Source of the DNA: Agriotes lineatus
Lineage: Eukaryota > Arthropoda > Insecta > Coleoptera > Elateridae
Reading direction: 5' to 3'
Assembly: GCA_940337035.1 (NCBI GenBank)
Contig: OW679197.1
Span: forward strand, 39,872,466 to 39,936,465
DNA: 64,000 nucleotides
Below the pieces are notes generated by a model. It was not told the origin of the DNA. It was given only the letters and a program-made list of their open reading frames with translations, and did no database searches. Positions 1-12,230 of the stretch are shown one piece after another (the stretch's first letter is position 1; each line of letters opens with the position of its first letter). The translations under genes were made by a program, and so were the position numbers.

Positions 1-175
1 CTGCGTTTCAATTACGTAACACAAATATTACATTCGAAAGGTACCGCACAATAAAGTAAAATTTTCCGATGCCTGCAAGGCATAAAATGCGATATATGCG
101 GGGCGAGAGAAGGCATAGGAAACGTGCTAACTTTCCCATGCTCCTCACTTACTATTACTTAAAATGCTTACTCAC

Positions 176-320
176 CGGCTTTGGGCTCGTCGATGTAGTA
201 GACGACGTCGGACGTGGTGTCGCACGGCGAGGGCGTCGGGGCGTCGCCTTGGGGGGTGCCGGGAGGATCCATCCTGTTTTTAGATTTCCGCCTTTTAAGA
301 ACCGAAGCTTTCTTAGCCAC
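176..320 (-). CDS. Internal exon of a minus-strand gene, possibly the next KCNQ exon
   Basis: This is a GC-richer island in AT-rich DNA. On the minus strand it is bounded by an acceptor (TTGTATTACAG at the high end) and a donor (GTGAGT at the low end). The 145-bp exon is open from codon phase 0 and leaves one extra base. It encodes 48 residues, with a basic start (VAKKASVLKRRKSKNR), a proline-rich middle (MDPPGTPQGDAPTPSP) and an acidic/aromatic end (SDVVYYIDEPKAG). The upstream KCNQ exon at 12231-12461 ends in phase 0, so the two can be joined in frame. A basic stretch after helix A is also typical of the KCNQ helix A-B linker. I read it as the likely next KCNQ exon, but the identity is inferred. 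An unrelated downstream gene on the same strand is the alternative. Confidence 0.6.
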
Positions 321-3285
321 CTGTAATACAAGGGACTGACCCAACCCATGCAGACTTAACACCAAAACACTGAACACTGCCTCTAGATACTAAAACTAAC
401 ATATATATCTTAGACGTCCAAATGTAAGTCAAATGCACACGAATAATGCACCACAAAATGCACCCATCCGTTTTTAAACAGTTTGTGTTTATGCGGTTCT
501 TTAATTTGATGATTTAGGGCTCAAAAATTAATAAATGACATATGTAACAGGCAATATTAAAATCAAAAGTATTGGAAATACAATATAAAATAGGCTTGGT
601 AGGCACCTAAATGATAATAAAATGAGGACAAAACTGCTGCATACGTAACTTATGGAAAATCTGGAACAAGGTCCCTACTTATTTACTTATTCAGTTATAC
701 GTACAATTTTAGAGCAATAAACCTGCATTATAATTAAATCGCATTAAACATAAATGCTCATCAGTTTACGAGCAAATTCAACACTACAAATGCACCAAAA
801 TACAACACGAAAATGTCTTATTCGTTCATATGAATCGCTTATGGTAGTATTATTATCATTATTGCTGCAACACAACCTTGATATATCTCTTTTCTTCTCC
901 GTAGTTGCTTTGATGGCGAGTTTCTCACTGTTCTAATGGTGGTATGGATTGTTGGTATTAACAGTCAGTTCTGATTAATGGTCAAACATTTCACAGAATA
1001 TTTAGACCAAACGTTCTCAGGTTATTTGAATACATTTATTAATCTTTTCTCATATGCGTTTCATTATCAATAGTGCCTATTTAATACTTTTTAGAAAGTA
1101 CCCACAAAGTAAATTCCATTGTGTATAGTGTTCTTGATGTATCAAGCCTAAACAAATGTTTCTAAAAGAAATCAGATTAGCGTCTACAGATTTTGTGGTA
1201 TTTTTTTAAATTTTATTATGTAATCTGTCAATTTTACCAATAAATATATAAACGTTATGATAAATTTGACATGTGAGAGAAATAATCCAATGACCACTTC
1301 TCTATATGATAATATAATGAAAGTGTTTCGTAATTATTAAGTATCCCGATAAATTTCGTAATTAGTACAGCTAATGCTACCATTTGCGTTCTCCAGTAAG
1401 CTACCATCAGTTCATAGAAACTCTTCATAGCAAATAGACCCTTGCCAGTCGCTTCTTATAATATCCGATTTCGTCGCCACATAGCGTAGCGATCCATATA
1501 GAACTGTTGTGTCCAGACTTTTCAGGGAATTCCCCGCGTTATAGGTCAAATACCGGTTGTTTTTAGCATGAACTCAGGGTAACCAACCTTTCGCCAGAAG
1601 TACGTCATCTCGTGGTGCGACAGGGTGCGTCACTTTCAGTAAGAGCAAAGTCTTGTTCCCACGACTCGAACGAGTAAGGACGTTTGTACATTCAAGTTCT
1701 GTAGAAGAACGCCAAAGTGAGACTTCACATCCATACACTATTATCAGCACATCTGTCAAGATAGGCAATGTAACTTTGTTTCGCGCTCTTACGCAGAATT
1801 TGTACGTCTCCAATAACTGCAGTTCCGTGCAACAATTTCTGAAGACCGTGAAAACGTAATTTCAGTGACGAGGGGCTCATTGCCGAGGGGCTGATTACCT
1901 GCTTTCGATCGTCCAACACTTGCCTACAACTCGCAATGGCGTCGAGTAGCTATTCCGATATGTGTAGCGTCATCTCTTCAGAGCATTTCATCAGCTGCTG
2001 TCTGGCAATTTGCCCATGTAAGCCTCAGCCAGGTCCGCATAGGGTCGCGCCTGTGTAACTGCTGGCAGCCCCTTAAAGATCACCAAATTGCCAGGTAAAC
2101 TTAAAGCCATGTTAACTTATGCAGTGCACTATTCGTAGGGTAAATTTTGTGCAACGTTAACGGCCCAAGGAACCACTGTTCTGTGACGCGCATTCAAGCG
2201 ATTAATTGAGACTTTAAGGTTTTCCCGGGGGCTTTTCTCATGTTTAATTACCGTTTAATTGTTGTAGAAAGTGCATTTTGGAATCGGCAAACAGCTGATC
2301 TTTGTTGATCTGTACTAGATTGCCTTTATAGGCTCTGAAATCCATTCAATTTCAGGCTACCAGTTGATTAGTGCTTTATTTATTGTGTGATAATCATTAT
2401 CATAAGCGTAATAATCATTATCATAAGCGTATGATCGATAAAAGTGATAAACAACTTCAAACCGATTAGAGTGTTTCAACTGTCACAAGTAAGAGAACGT
2501 TCTTCAAACGAATTATTTCATGTGAATGTACTTATGCGATGGAAGTTGCTTGCAAGACCTTTGCGTGTTTTCCTGATATACAGGTGCAGCTGCAAATGTT
2601 GTAGAGATAATCAACCAGTGGTGTCCATTCAACTATGCTTTTAACATAGCCGAACTATCGAACTGGTAAACCACTTCTTCAACGCAGAGTTAGTCGCGAG
2701 TCAACTAGAGGTTTTTCTGTATCGTTGGTCTCGACACGTCGTTGCTTGTTTTAACGCCGGTTTATACCGTAACAAAATTTAGTATCTCTAGCACTTATAC
2801 TCCGAATGGTAACGCTAGAGACGTTATGATTTTTAATCTTCTAGTCTGATGACTGTTATATAACAGACTTAAAACCAGTGTATTTCGATGCATTTCTAAA
2901 TGTTCTGAATATAGTTTACTCCATTGCATGATCACTTCGTTAATTTTGGCCACTTCCAAATTACTGCAGATGCCTGTGTTGGTCACTAATCAGAGAGCAT
3001 CGACCATGACTCATAGCAAGCAATACCTTTGACTGGAGCCTCTCGAAAATAGAAATGATAGAGCTGGATGCTCTTCTTCCAAGCTGAATTCCGTAGTTCT
3101 CCACAGGGATTTGAATATAAAATTATACGGAAATAATTTGTCGCAGAGTGACAACTATGATTTCCTATAAAGGACTCAATAATATGTATGATATTCTCAA
3201 AAGCGTGAGAGGTACATGAAATTCGTCTATATAAAAGTTGTAGGTACGAAGGTACCTACCCACGGGATTTTTGCTGTACCGTTGT
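321..3285. other. Non-coding stretch, probably intron
   Basis: AT-rich sequence with no recognisable gene. Short open frames near 1570-1860 on both strands overlap each other and match nothing I know. The only structure seen is a small direct repeat at 2391-2431. Confidence 0.4.
2391..2431. repeat. 20-bp direct repeat, two copies
   Basis: The sequence TAATCATTATCATAAGCGTA occurs at 2391-2410 and again at 2412-2431, identical, with one extra A between. It is a local tandem duplication with no visible function. Confidence 0.85.
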
Positions 3286-4900
3286 TTACTTAATTTTATT
3301 GGTAGTACTTTTTCGACGATTTTTTAACATTGTGTGCAAAACAATAACTGGTCGATAAAAGGTAGTATCAGCTGGTAGTGTCCCAGGTTTGTTTAGAACT
3401 TTAGCGACTTCCCACTGTTCTGAGAAATATTTTAATCTTATCATCGCTGTAAATCGTTGCGTCAACATGGATATTCCTTTCCATTAAATTTTTTAAATTA
3501 TTTGACTAGTGATTAGACCACTTTCTCTAGTTTTAGTTCATTTTTTATGATGCGTATGACTTCTTTAAGTGAGAAGTGTTCCATTGGTTGGTTTGGTAGT
3601 TCTAGCTCTCCAGGAAATGCATTTGCATCTGCATCTTCATTTTCATCTGATGATGATAATGGTTGGAAAACTTTCTCTAGATTTTCGGAACACGTTTCCG
3701 CCTTCTCGTGGTCTATTTTGGCCCATGTATCATCAGATTTTCTTATGGATGGAATATGCTCACTTGTTCGTCTAAATCGTTGCGTCGACATGGGTATTCC
3801 TTTCCGTGAAAATGTTTTCATTATTTGACTAGTTATTAACTGCTTCCTTTAGCTTTAGTTCATTTTTTATGATGCGCATAACTTCTTTGTGGAGCATTCT
3901 ATTGGTTGGTTTGGTAGTTATAGCTCTTCAAGCAATGCTTTGCATCTTCATCTGATGGGTAATGGTTGGAAAACTTTATCTAAATGTTCGACAAACATTT
4001 CCGCCGTCTCGTGGTCTATTTTGGCCCATGTATCATCAGATTTTCTTATGGATGGAATATGCTCACTTGGTCGTCTAAATCGTTCCGTCAATGCTATTCC
4101 TTTCACTGAAAACGTTTTCATTATTTGACTAGTAATTAAACCATAACTGCTTTCTTTAGTTTTAGTTAATTTTGTATAATGCTCATGACTTCTTTGAGTG
4201 TGAAGTGTTCTACTGGTCGGTTTGGTAGATCTAGCTCAAGAAATGCATTTGCATCCGTATCTTCATTTTCATCTAATGATGGTAATGGTTGGAAAACTTT
4301 CTCTAGATGTTTCGGCCAACGTTTCCGTCTTCTCATGATCTATTTTGGACCATGTATCATCAAATTTTCTTATGGGTGAAATGTGCTCACATGGTCGTCC
4401 AAGTTCCTTTGTAGCTTTCTACAAAGCATATTTAGTATCAGCTAATGGTGTTAAGCTTTCAAGATACTGTTTGAAGGAATAATCTTTTATTTGCAGTGAT
4501 GTTTGATTTTGTTTCGTTGCGTGGTGGTCTTGACGTTTTTCAAATTTTTCTGACTCGCGTTTTTTCAACGATATTTTCCTCGATGATCAGTAAACAGTCA
4601 GTTTTCTTCCATCTTTGCATTCGGACTGTTGTTGTTTCCCACACAACGTTTTGTATTATTGCTGTGAAGTCTTGTAATGTATGCTCGAATTCTTCTATTG
4701 ATTTAAGGGAGACCTTCAGATTAATATCTGTATCAATTATATCTCTGAAAATATCCCGATCAGTATTGTGGTTGTGTGATATCGCTTATATTTCTCTTTC
4801 TACTATGGTGGGCTTAATTGTGGCTATTATAGAATAGTAGTCAGATGCAACTTCATTGTTTGACTCAACATTTCAATTCCTGGTGCAAATCTGTTCCTGG
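3286..4900 (-). mobile_element. Decayed Jockey-like non-LTR retrotransposon fragment
   Basis: Read on the minus strand, 4900 to 4490 gives pieces of the endonuclease-RT linker (an IQNVVWETTT-like stretch and a basic run). Then comes WAKIDHEKAETCSENLEKVFQP, the 'W..T..EKA..FA..L..VF.P' segment preceding the RT domain in Jockey-type proteins. At 3468-3286 follows an RT fingers piece with the signature YFSEQWEVAKVL, a PGTLP run and YRPVIVL, equivalent to 'W..A.I..I.KPGK.P....SYRPISLL'. Stops and frameshifts break the frame and the catalytic palm is absent, so it is dead. The linker part is present three times in tandem (separate entry). Confidence 0.6.
3513..4390 (-). repeat. Tandem triplication of a retrotransposon linker segment (about 310-320 bp unit)
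   Basis: Three diverged head-to-tail copies start near 3548, 3870 and 4177, judged by the recurring block GATGCGTATGACTTCTT and its variants. Each carries TTGGTTTGGTAG, TGGTTGGAAAACTTT and TTTTGGCCCATGTATCATCA in the same order. On the minus strand the first copy is open for 102 codons; the others carry indels. The spacings are about 322 and 307 bp. Confidence 0.8.
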
Positions 4901-6566
4901 TTAATGTTTCTGTTTTTCCTTTTTCCTGCCTTAAATAGGACGATCGACTACCTTTACATCTACAAAATAATTTTATTTCGAATACTTAGCTAGATAATAC
5001 TATTTAACAATAATGGAATGTTTCTATATTTTCTATTGTGATTGTTATAGAACCATTGCACAATTAAGAAGAGAATGTCTTTATAGCTAATAATTACATC
5101 ATAAATCTTGGTCGTCGATTGAGAAATTGTAGTTGTAGGTAGTGGGCTCAGAACCAGAGTTCAGAGCCAATCACAGAGAATCGAAACCGTCTTTTTAGTT
5201 CAGTAACACAAGGCTTTATCTCTGAGTTAGGCTCCACTACTTGAGTGTTATGAGATGCACCGAGCATTAATTTGTATTTTAGCAGTGTTTTCATTTTGTA
5301 GATACAGTTTAGGCTATGCATCAATGAACTACTGAATTAAATTCATCATATTGTAAGAGCAATCACAAGAAAACTAAAATTTAGATTATTTTAATTGATA
5401 TAGGTTAGATCACGGAAAAAGAAATATTTGTTAGATAGCTGATAACTTGAAGTGAGACAGACATATACAAATTACATTACAATTACTATTTCAACAAAAT
5501 ATTCCAAAGGTAAAAATTATTACAATATTTATACGGCACAATAGCATGTTGCTCGAAAATAATTAAGCCCACGTCATTTCAGATGGCAGCTTTCCTCATA
5601 CATTTACACCGCACGAGAAATTCGACTAATGGATTGCTAGTTCTCCATAAGAAATTCTGGAAAGTTTTTGTGCCTCATTTATAAACAGTACACACGTGAA
5701 ACGTCCCTTAATCCATTAACATCAGCCGGGTTAAATGAAATCCGAAATGACTTCGCGGTTTTACGAAGAAACTGCAGTGGCTCGAAGCTTCAATGCCGCA
5801 GTAATAAATGCGCAGATAAATGGGTTTATTCATAAATTACGACTAATATAAATGAGGGTATCAGGCTGCCACTGAAAGCATATTAAATTAATTTCCAGTT
5901 AAATCAGGTACGTTGATATAAAATAGATGCAATTAATTACATGCCTTTCTTAGTACAATCGCTGCAGTCATGCAATGCCTAAAGGAACTTGCAACGTCAT
6001 GCTATGCGAATTTCCGCTGGGAAGTTAATAATGTGGCTTCGGTTTGTTGCTGGCATTTTTTAAATTACATTTGGACGGTTACATGTACATATTATGTTGA
6101 CGATGGAATTGATGGGTGAATAAAACGCAGAATATACACATCCCTTGTATGGACAGCGCTCAAGTGAAGGGTACAGAGTGAATATTATGTTAGTTGGACT
6201 TGTAGACTTAAACGACATGCATGTCAAGCAATGTGGAAAATGCGCAGAAGGCTGATTAACTGTAGAAAAATAAAAATGAATTAAATGGAAAACATGCAAC
6301 TTTTTGAACTAAATCGCGACAAAAACTGAATTTCTTTAGCTATTAGATTGCTTGGAAAGTTATGATCGGTTATTCTGAACACTTTTAATAACTGTTTTGC
6401 TATTAGAGAAACAGGACAAATTACGATAATTCCTGACAATGCCCCACCATAGATTGATAATTAACAAGTCAGAAGCCTATAAGATGCTACATTATTTGAA
6501 ATGATTTTTATATGCAAGTACTAATTTTTCAACCCCTGTAGTAATTCTTTCATGTAAACATGGTAA
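4901..6566. other. AT-rich stretch without recognised features
   Basis: No coding signature, splice-bounded exon or clear terminal repeat was found. Short open frames here have no recognisable motifs. Confidence 0.35.
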
Positions 6567-6567
6567 A

Positions 6568-6882
6568 CAACTTCCGGGATTGAACTGTGTGATTATTGAG
6601 ATTGAAGATGTCAATGTTTCGCTCACTTTTATCAGCGGCTTTATCAGGAGGTAAGCAACAAAGCACGGTAACTCAACGTGTGAACCACGCCAGAGGCGAA
6701 ACATGCAAGATCTCGCCTTTCTTCTTCCGATCGTTAGAAGAGCTTCACCTCTGGCGTGGTTCATACGTTGAGTTACCGTACTTTTTTGCTTACCTCCTAA
6801 TCAAGCCCTCTATGAAAGCGGGCGAAATGATGAGTACTTTAATCTCAATGATGACGTGGTCCAATCCTGTCAGTGGTTAGTT
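6568..6882. mobile_element. Foldback MITE with long inverted arms
   Basis: The two halves are inverted copies. The left arm has AGGAGGTAAGCAACAAAGCA and GGTAACTCAACG; the right arm has CGTTGAGTTACCGTAC and GCTTACCTCCT. Pairing continues outward through TGATTATTGAGATT and AATCTCAATGATGA, giving arms of roughly 130-140 bp around a short spacer near 6715-6740. No transposase is present. The long arms fit a foldback or MITE-type element; the superfamily is unresolved. Confidence 0.75.
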
Positions 6883-7478
6883 ACCTAATGGCAAAGGCCG
6901 TGAAAGCCTCCAAAATCATAACGAAAAACCTCGGGAATATAAGAACTTCTGTGTCAGGGAAATATAGCACACGCTATAGAAGCACCATATGTAAATTTGT
7001 AGAAAACAATTTAGAATTTATATATTAAATTCCATTACTGATTGTAATTTATTTTTCCAGATTAATAGGCATCAGTTGTGACTATATAAAATTTAAAAAA
7101 TAAACACTACGACAAAGCTAATTTTGACCTTTCTAAATTTACATACAGTCTTTCATACTGTACGTTTTACAAACAGAAAATAAAAAGAGAATAATTAAAC
7201 GAACCGTGAGTTCAGTTGACACAGGAATACCTTTACATTTTATGCAAAATAACTACAGGCGGCTAGAATAATACGAAGATGTAAAGGAAAAATTTGTTTT
7301 TGCTCCTAAAAGACTCCAGATTTGCATTTTTTGTATGTCTGACGAGCACCTTTAAGCTGCAATACTACTATTTTATGAACCAACAGAACTTCAGTGAAAT
7401 ACATACATTTTATTGTAGCTTGCGAAATAAAATTTTGCCAAAGTTGGTTAATTTTCATTTAGAATAAAGCAGGAATAT

Positions 7479-7491
7479 GGGGGGGGGGGGG
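7479..7491. repeat. Poly-G run (13 G)
   Basis: An uninterrupted run of 13 guanines in AT-rich DNA. A second run of 15 lies at 8316-8330. Confidence 0.95.
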
Positions 7492-7629
7492 CATTAACAT
7501 TTTTTCAAAATGCACGGAGTTTCCCATAGGCAAACAGCTTTCTTATGGTTAGAGGAAGGAATTATATGAAATCCAATTAAGAAAGCAAAAATATGAAATT
7601 TTTATAAACGACATACATGGAATATGATG

Positions 7630-7859
7630 TACAGTCTTGTGCAAATAAATCTGGGACAGTTTTTTTCACATACATGTTGAGTTAAGAATTGAAGAATATC
7701 TCCATGGATTTCATCTTATCAGAAATACAGATTTCATTACCTGTTAAAGTTTAATTAACTCTTTCTGATAGCAGGAAATCCATGGAGTTATTCTTCAATT
7801 CTTACCTGAACCTACATATGAAAAAAACATTGTCCCAGATTTATTTGAACATGACTGTA
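7630..7859. mobile_element. Tc1/mariner-type MITE, copy 1
   Basis: A 230-bp element starting TACAGTCTTGTGCAAATAAA and ending TTTGAACATGACTGTA, so the ends are inverted copies that begin and end with TA, as expected for a TA target duplication. The arms run inward through CTGGGACA, AAGAATTGAAGAAT and CTCCATGGATTTC. A second copy of the same family flanks the nested complex at 14021-16062. There is no coding capacity. Confidence 0.8.
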
Positions 7860-8315
7860 CATTCAAAATATCAGAAGCTATAACAAATAGTAAAACGGTT
7901 AAAAGTTTGATTTAACAGTTTTCTTTAACTTCTTTTACTATTTATCTGAAAAAAAATAGTTAACAGGAAAAAGTTTTAGATCATTTTACGCTTAAAATTT
8001 ATTATTATTGTTTATGATAGTCTACAGTGCGTTTGACGGTGAGAATTCAGTACAAAAAATATAATTCAGCAACACACACCTTATTGTCTTCTACGTCGCC
8101 AAATCTAAGCGTGAAATAACGACATAAGTTGACTTACAGCATAGCCAGAGGTTCCCAACAGTTTCGTGAGTAAAACGTAGCGGATTAGAAAAGGCAAAAC
8201 ACAAACAACTACATCATATGAAATACATACTTTTAAAAATTGAGTGACTGTCCTATGTTATGTATTTCAAATGCAAAATGTCGAGTTTGAAAACACAAAT
8301 ACAGAAAGGCGGGAA

Positions 8316-8330
8316 GGGGGGGGGGGGGGG
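8316..8330. repeat. Poly-G run (15 G)
   Basis: Uninterrupted run of 15 guanines, about 0.8 kb from the similar run at 7479-7491. Confidence 0.95.
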
Positions 8331-8479
8331 CGAAACACCACCAAGAAGAGTTAACAGCTTCAAAGGGTGCAGTATACAACTCATTGGATAATTACCAAAC
8401 ATTACTATGGAGGAAATTTAATAATCTAAAAAAAGCTGGCTTCGTTTAGGTTTTGAAACAAATGATCTGCAGAGTCTTG

Positions 8480-9320
8480 AAGTCCTAATTTAAAAGACCA
8501 TCAAGTATAATAGACCATTAACTCTTGTATTCATCGATCTCCACAAAGCTTTCAGTACAATTGCACTCAATTAATATAAAACATCTACAAAAATGCAACG
8601 ATTCAAATATAACTACATAAATACCAATACAAAAACCACTACAATCGAAAGAGGTGTTAGACTAATACCAACTGAAGAACAAAGCCGCAGCGCTCTAGTG
8701 TGACGTCAGCATAGGGAGGCCGAATTGGCCAATCTGGAGGCTCGACCTCGACGAATTCAATAATTGGCCAATGTTGCCTTCCTGTGGTGACGTCACGTTG
8801 GAACGCTGCGGCGTTGTTCTTCATGTGGTATTGATTAGACAGGGTGACTAAAACTATTTACCATGCATTCAAAAGACTCGACCGGGACAAATTGTATTAC
8901 CATAGCTGGAGAAAAATTAAATCATCCCCGTTTTGCAGATGATAATAGTCCTGATATCCGACAGTAGCGGAGAGCTAAAAGAGATGCTACAAGACCTCCA
9001 AGAAGCAATTAGCAAAGTCGGCTTGAAAATCAACTTCTCCAAAACAAATTGATCTAGTACCAAGTGAAAGAATGAGAGTTGAGAGCACGAAAATTGAGGT
9101 AGTAGAAAAATAAAAATATTTAGAGATCATGAAATAAAGATTGGCAGAGATAGTAAAACGGTTGAACTTCATCGAAGGATCACCCTGGGATGGACGGCAT
9201 ATGGCAAGTTGAGAGATGTCTTCAAGAGAAACCTTCCTATCGATCTAAAGCGAAAAGTCTTTGGCCAGTACGTATTGCTCGTCATGACATACTTCGCTTC
9301 TAGCTATTTCAATTTAGTCC
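8480..9320 (+). mobile_element. Decayed non-LTR reverse transcriptase fragment
   Basis: In shifting plus-strand frames the sequence reads like an RT palm. LVFIDLHKAFST near 8530 corresponds to motif A. IERGVRQG near 8645 and 8841 corresponds to the start of motif B. FADD near 8934 is the motif C catalytic core. It is followed by ELKEMLQDLQEAISKVGLKI and then GWTAYGKLRDVFKRNLPIDL with VFGQYVLLVMTYFASS, typical of the RT thumb of RTE/CR1-type elements. A 172-bp MITE is inserted within motif B (separate entry). Frameshifts and stops make it inactive. Confidence 0.65.
8663..8834. mobile_element. MITE inserted in an RT fragment
   Basis: Ends are inverted copies: left TAATACCAACTGAAGAACAA, right TTGTTCTTCATGTGGTATTG, continuing inward through GCCGCAGCG and GTGACGTCA. 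Flanks repeat GTTAGAC (8656-8662) and ATTAGAC (8834-8840), a likely 6-7 bp target duplication. Removing the element and one flank copy rejoins the host RT as RGVRQG, a normal motif B start, which confirms the insertion boundaries. Confidence 0.75.
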
Positions 9321-9399
9321 AATGTGTCGTCTAATTTTGGTTTCCATATTCAACAAGTTGTTCTTTATCTGGACGATGTTGTTAACTTAATCAACTATA

Positions 9400-10350
9400 A
9401 CAATTTTTATTTCTGACTGGTTGATATATAATCCGAGAAGTTTACCTTCCTCCTGTAAAACATCCCAGTTCATGTTATTTTGCAGAAACTACCCTCGTGT
9501 GAGTTCGATAAAGTTTTATCAAAACCCTAGCTGTATTATCAGAGTAACTGTTGTAAAATGTGAAGAAACTCTCACGTTCGCCAACACAAACTCAAACATT
9601 CAACTGAGTCAAATGTCACATTGCATTCTCAGGACTTTTCCATTACTTGGTGAAAATTAAGAACTTGTTCATTTATGCTCTTTCCTTTGATACATTCTGT
9701 TTTGATCTTCCGCTATTTGGTGAGTGAGAAAGGCTTTCAACAGTCCATCGCGAATGTTGAATATAATTTTACTTGTGGGAGAAATTACAGATATTAGTCA
9801 GTAGTATGAGCACTCTAAACGTGAACCTCTCTTACACAGAGGGTTAAATACCGACTCTCTTCATTCATTGAGCCAAAGACCGCTTTCTTATAGTTCCTGA
9901 TACATTCTCTGCAGCAGCTTGCTGCTGGTATCTTAATGAAATTTTTATATTTCTGTTGAAATTTTATTACAACCAGGTGATTGGTCAATCTTCAGTTTTT
10001 TTATAGCTGCTTCGATATATGGTGGAAGTATACTATCAGGAATATTTAGAGTTCTCCAATCTCCAAGAGGATTGGGGTCACCATTGAAGAGATTTCTACA
10101 GTAGTATTTGCAAACATCCGCGATTTACTCAATATTTGACACCGTTTCATTGCTTGGAGCTCTTATTGCCCATGACTTAGTTAAGTCTGTGGTTAAGTAT
10201 TATATTTTCTTCAATTTGTGTGATCGAGAGCTGATGGGCGCTTGAACAGTCAGCCCCTGGTCATGTTTTAATATTCCATAGAGCACTTAATCATCCTCTA
10301 ATTAGAATGTAGTCTACTTGATTGCAGTGGCGAGTATGTACGAAAGTTCA
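9400..10350 (-). mobile_element. Decayed endonuclease-reverse transcriptase fragment, minus strand
   Basis: On the minus strand, 10350 to 9400 gives in order NQVDYILIR (end of an APE-type endonuclease, 'NQIDYILI'), then FNGDPNPLGDWRTLNIPDS, then IEAAIKKLKIDQSPGCNKI (equivalent to '..AI..LK..KSPG.D.I'). This is followed by CKRGSRLECS and SPTSKIIFNIRDGLLKAFLT (RT region 'ISL...YKI..N.L..RL'). Several frame changes and stops are present. It lies head to head with the plus-strand RT debris on both sides. Confidence 0.5.
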
Positions 10351-10659
10351 TGTGTACTTGTGCAGGGTAAGCAAATTTAGAAGTTTTCATAGGGAATCTC
10401 GATGACTATAGGAGATATGAAAAAGTGGACCCTCCATCCTCGATTTCTTTCGTCGAGAAAAGCTTAATGGTCTAAGGCTATCGTATTTGTTTTTGAGTTA
10501 TAAACTACTTTGACGAGAATGCAGTGGCGTAGTCAGTTTAAAAAAGTCATTAAGTTGTATTTTTTATATGGAACTCATAGTTGGCTGTGCCATTATGAGA
10601 AAAAGGTTTTTTCCCATTCCAGTACTGAATGATATATTACGGAAAATTATAACAAATAC

Positions 10660-11390
10660 AATGGTATAGTGCAGGACCACTTAAAAAATTTACATCTGGA
10701 GGACTTGAACTATGAAGACGATATCTGTCTTATATCTCATATCTTTACGGACATAAACAATACAACAATGTGCCACCGAGCAAGCGGCTCCAGTTGGGTT
10801 AAAGATCAATATCAAGAAGACAAAAGAAATGCGAATTAACGAAACAAATACCAACAAACTTTACATTCAGAACGAAGAAATAGAACGTGCGCAAGGGTTT
10901 TGCTATTTGGGCTGTAAGGTTTCATACGATGGGGGTACCGATGAAGATGTTGATTACAAAATTCGAAAAGCTAGACAAGCTTTCAATATGCTAAATGAAG
11001 CATGGGCATCTTCACAAATTAGCAGGGACGACTACCAAACTTTTCAAAATAAATGCATTCGACGGATATTTAGAATTTTTGGCCAAGGACAATAACAAAT
11101 AAGGATTTATGGGATCTGACAAAACCAAAGATGATTATACAACAAATAAAGTACCGTAAATGGAGTTGGATCGGGCATACACTTAATAAAGACGAAAAGA
11201 ACAATACAAGTAAGGCTTTAGACGAATCCAACTGGAAAAAAATCAGAGGACGACCAAAAATTCATGGAAAAGATCGGTACTGAACGAAGCGAAAGAACAT
11301 GGCAAGACCTGGGGTGAAGTGAAAGCACTACCTAAAAGCCATGATGAATGGAAACTATTCGTATCAACCCTATGCTCCTCCTGAGAGTTA
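10660..11390 (+). mobile_element. C-terminal fragment of a non-LTR retrotransposon polyprotein
   Basis: Starts with a decayed motif C (LEDLNYEDDICLIS, normally YADD). An 88-codon open stretch from 10829 has QGFCYLGCKVSYDGGTDEDV, KIRKARQAFNML and CIRRIFRIFG. A shifted frame then gives YRKWSWIGHTLNK, RGRPKIHGKDR and KTWGEVKAL, the 'WIGH.LR...RGRP..TW' tail of the widespread insect endonuclease-RT proteins. The first catalytic Asp of motif C is replaced by Glu and the frame is broken, so it is inactive. Confidence 0.65.
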
Positions 11391-12230
11391 CAGGAACTTT
11401 AATATATGTATAGTACACCTTTGATTTTTTATGAAAACCAACAGTGGTGTTATATCAATCTCATAAAATTAAATTTCTTTTCTTCCTTAACTTCTTCTCT
11501 GTTTGCTATGGTTTTCGAGGTCTCTATTGTCACACTGAAAAAACGCACCCGGTATATTGCTTAAAATATTTACAAGATAAATTGCGGATTCAAAATTTTG
11601 TAAACATACTAGTTAATTCAACAATTTCATGGGTCTTATTGTGTTCACCTTCAGTTCTCAACGTGACTCGAGTTCTTATACAGAATAGCTTTTGACGAAA
11701 ATAAACAAATCGTTTCCAAAGTTGTAGAAACCCGAAGTTATCCTACATTTAAAATTCTCAGCTCAAACATATTTCGTCATAAAATAATATGCTCTGAAAA
11801 CAATCTTTAAATTATACAAAAAATAATATAAAAGCGTCGGATTACAACAAATATGAAGGTTTTCTATGATAATGAATTTATCACTAAAATATGATTTTCT
11901 TCCTTGCTTATTGGAATCTTCGTTTCTTAAAAGTATTTTTTTTTTCATAACTCTGCCATATACATTTTAGAATATGAGATTTCATAAAAATCCTCTCTCT
12001 ATATACGGTGTAGTATGTAAAAATGGTACTACAAACACTTTTCCACAAGAAGCAGCAAAATACAGCACTCGCAAAAATTGTAAAAACAAATTTATAATAT
12101 AAAACGGTCCCATATCGGACCCTTGCGCCACTCCTTAGCGTGGTGCGTGCGCGACGTCACAATCAGTAAGCAGCTAGAGCTACTGCAACAAGGAACGCAA
12201 TATTGCAATAACTTAATTATTGGTGCTTAC
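11391..12230. other. Probable KCNQ intron, no features recognised
   Basis: AT-rich stretch directly 3' of the KCNQ exon on the minus strand, beginning with its donor GTAAGC at 12230 reading downward. A small GC-richer patch near 12100-12170 has no open frame of note. Confidence 0.4.

Noticed and set aside
1574..1859. Overlapping open frames on both strands near 1.6-1.9 kb as a gene
   Set aside because: They are mutual shadows with no motifs or splice signals.
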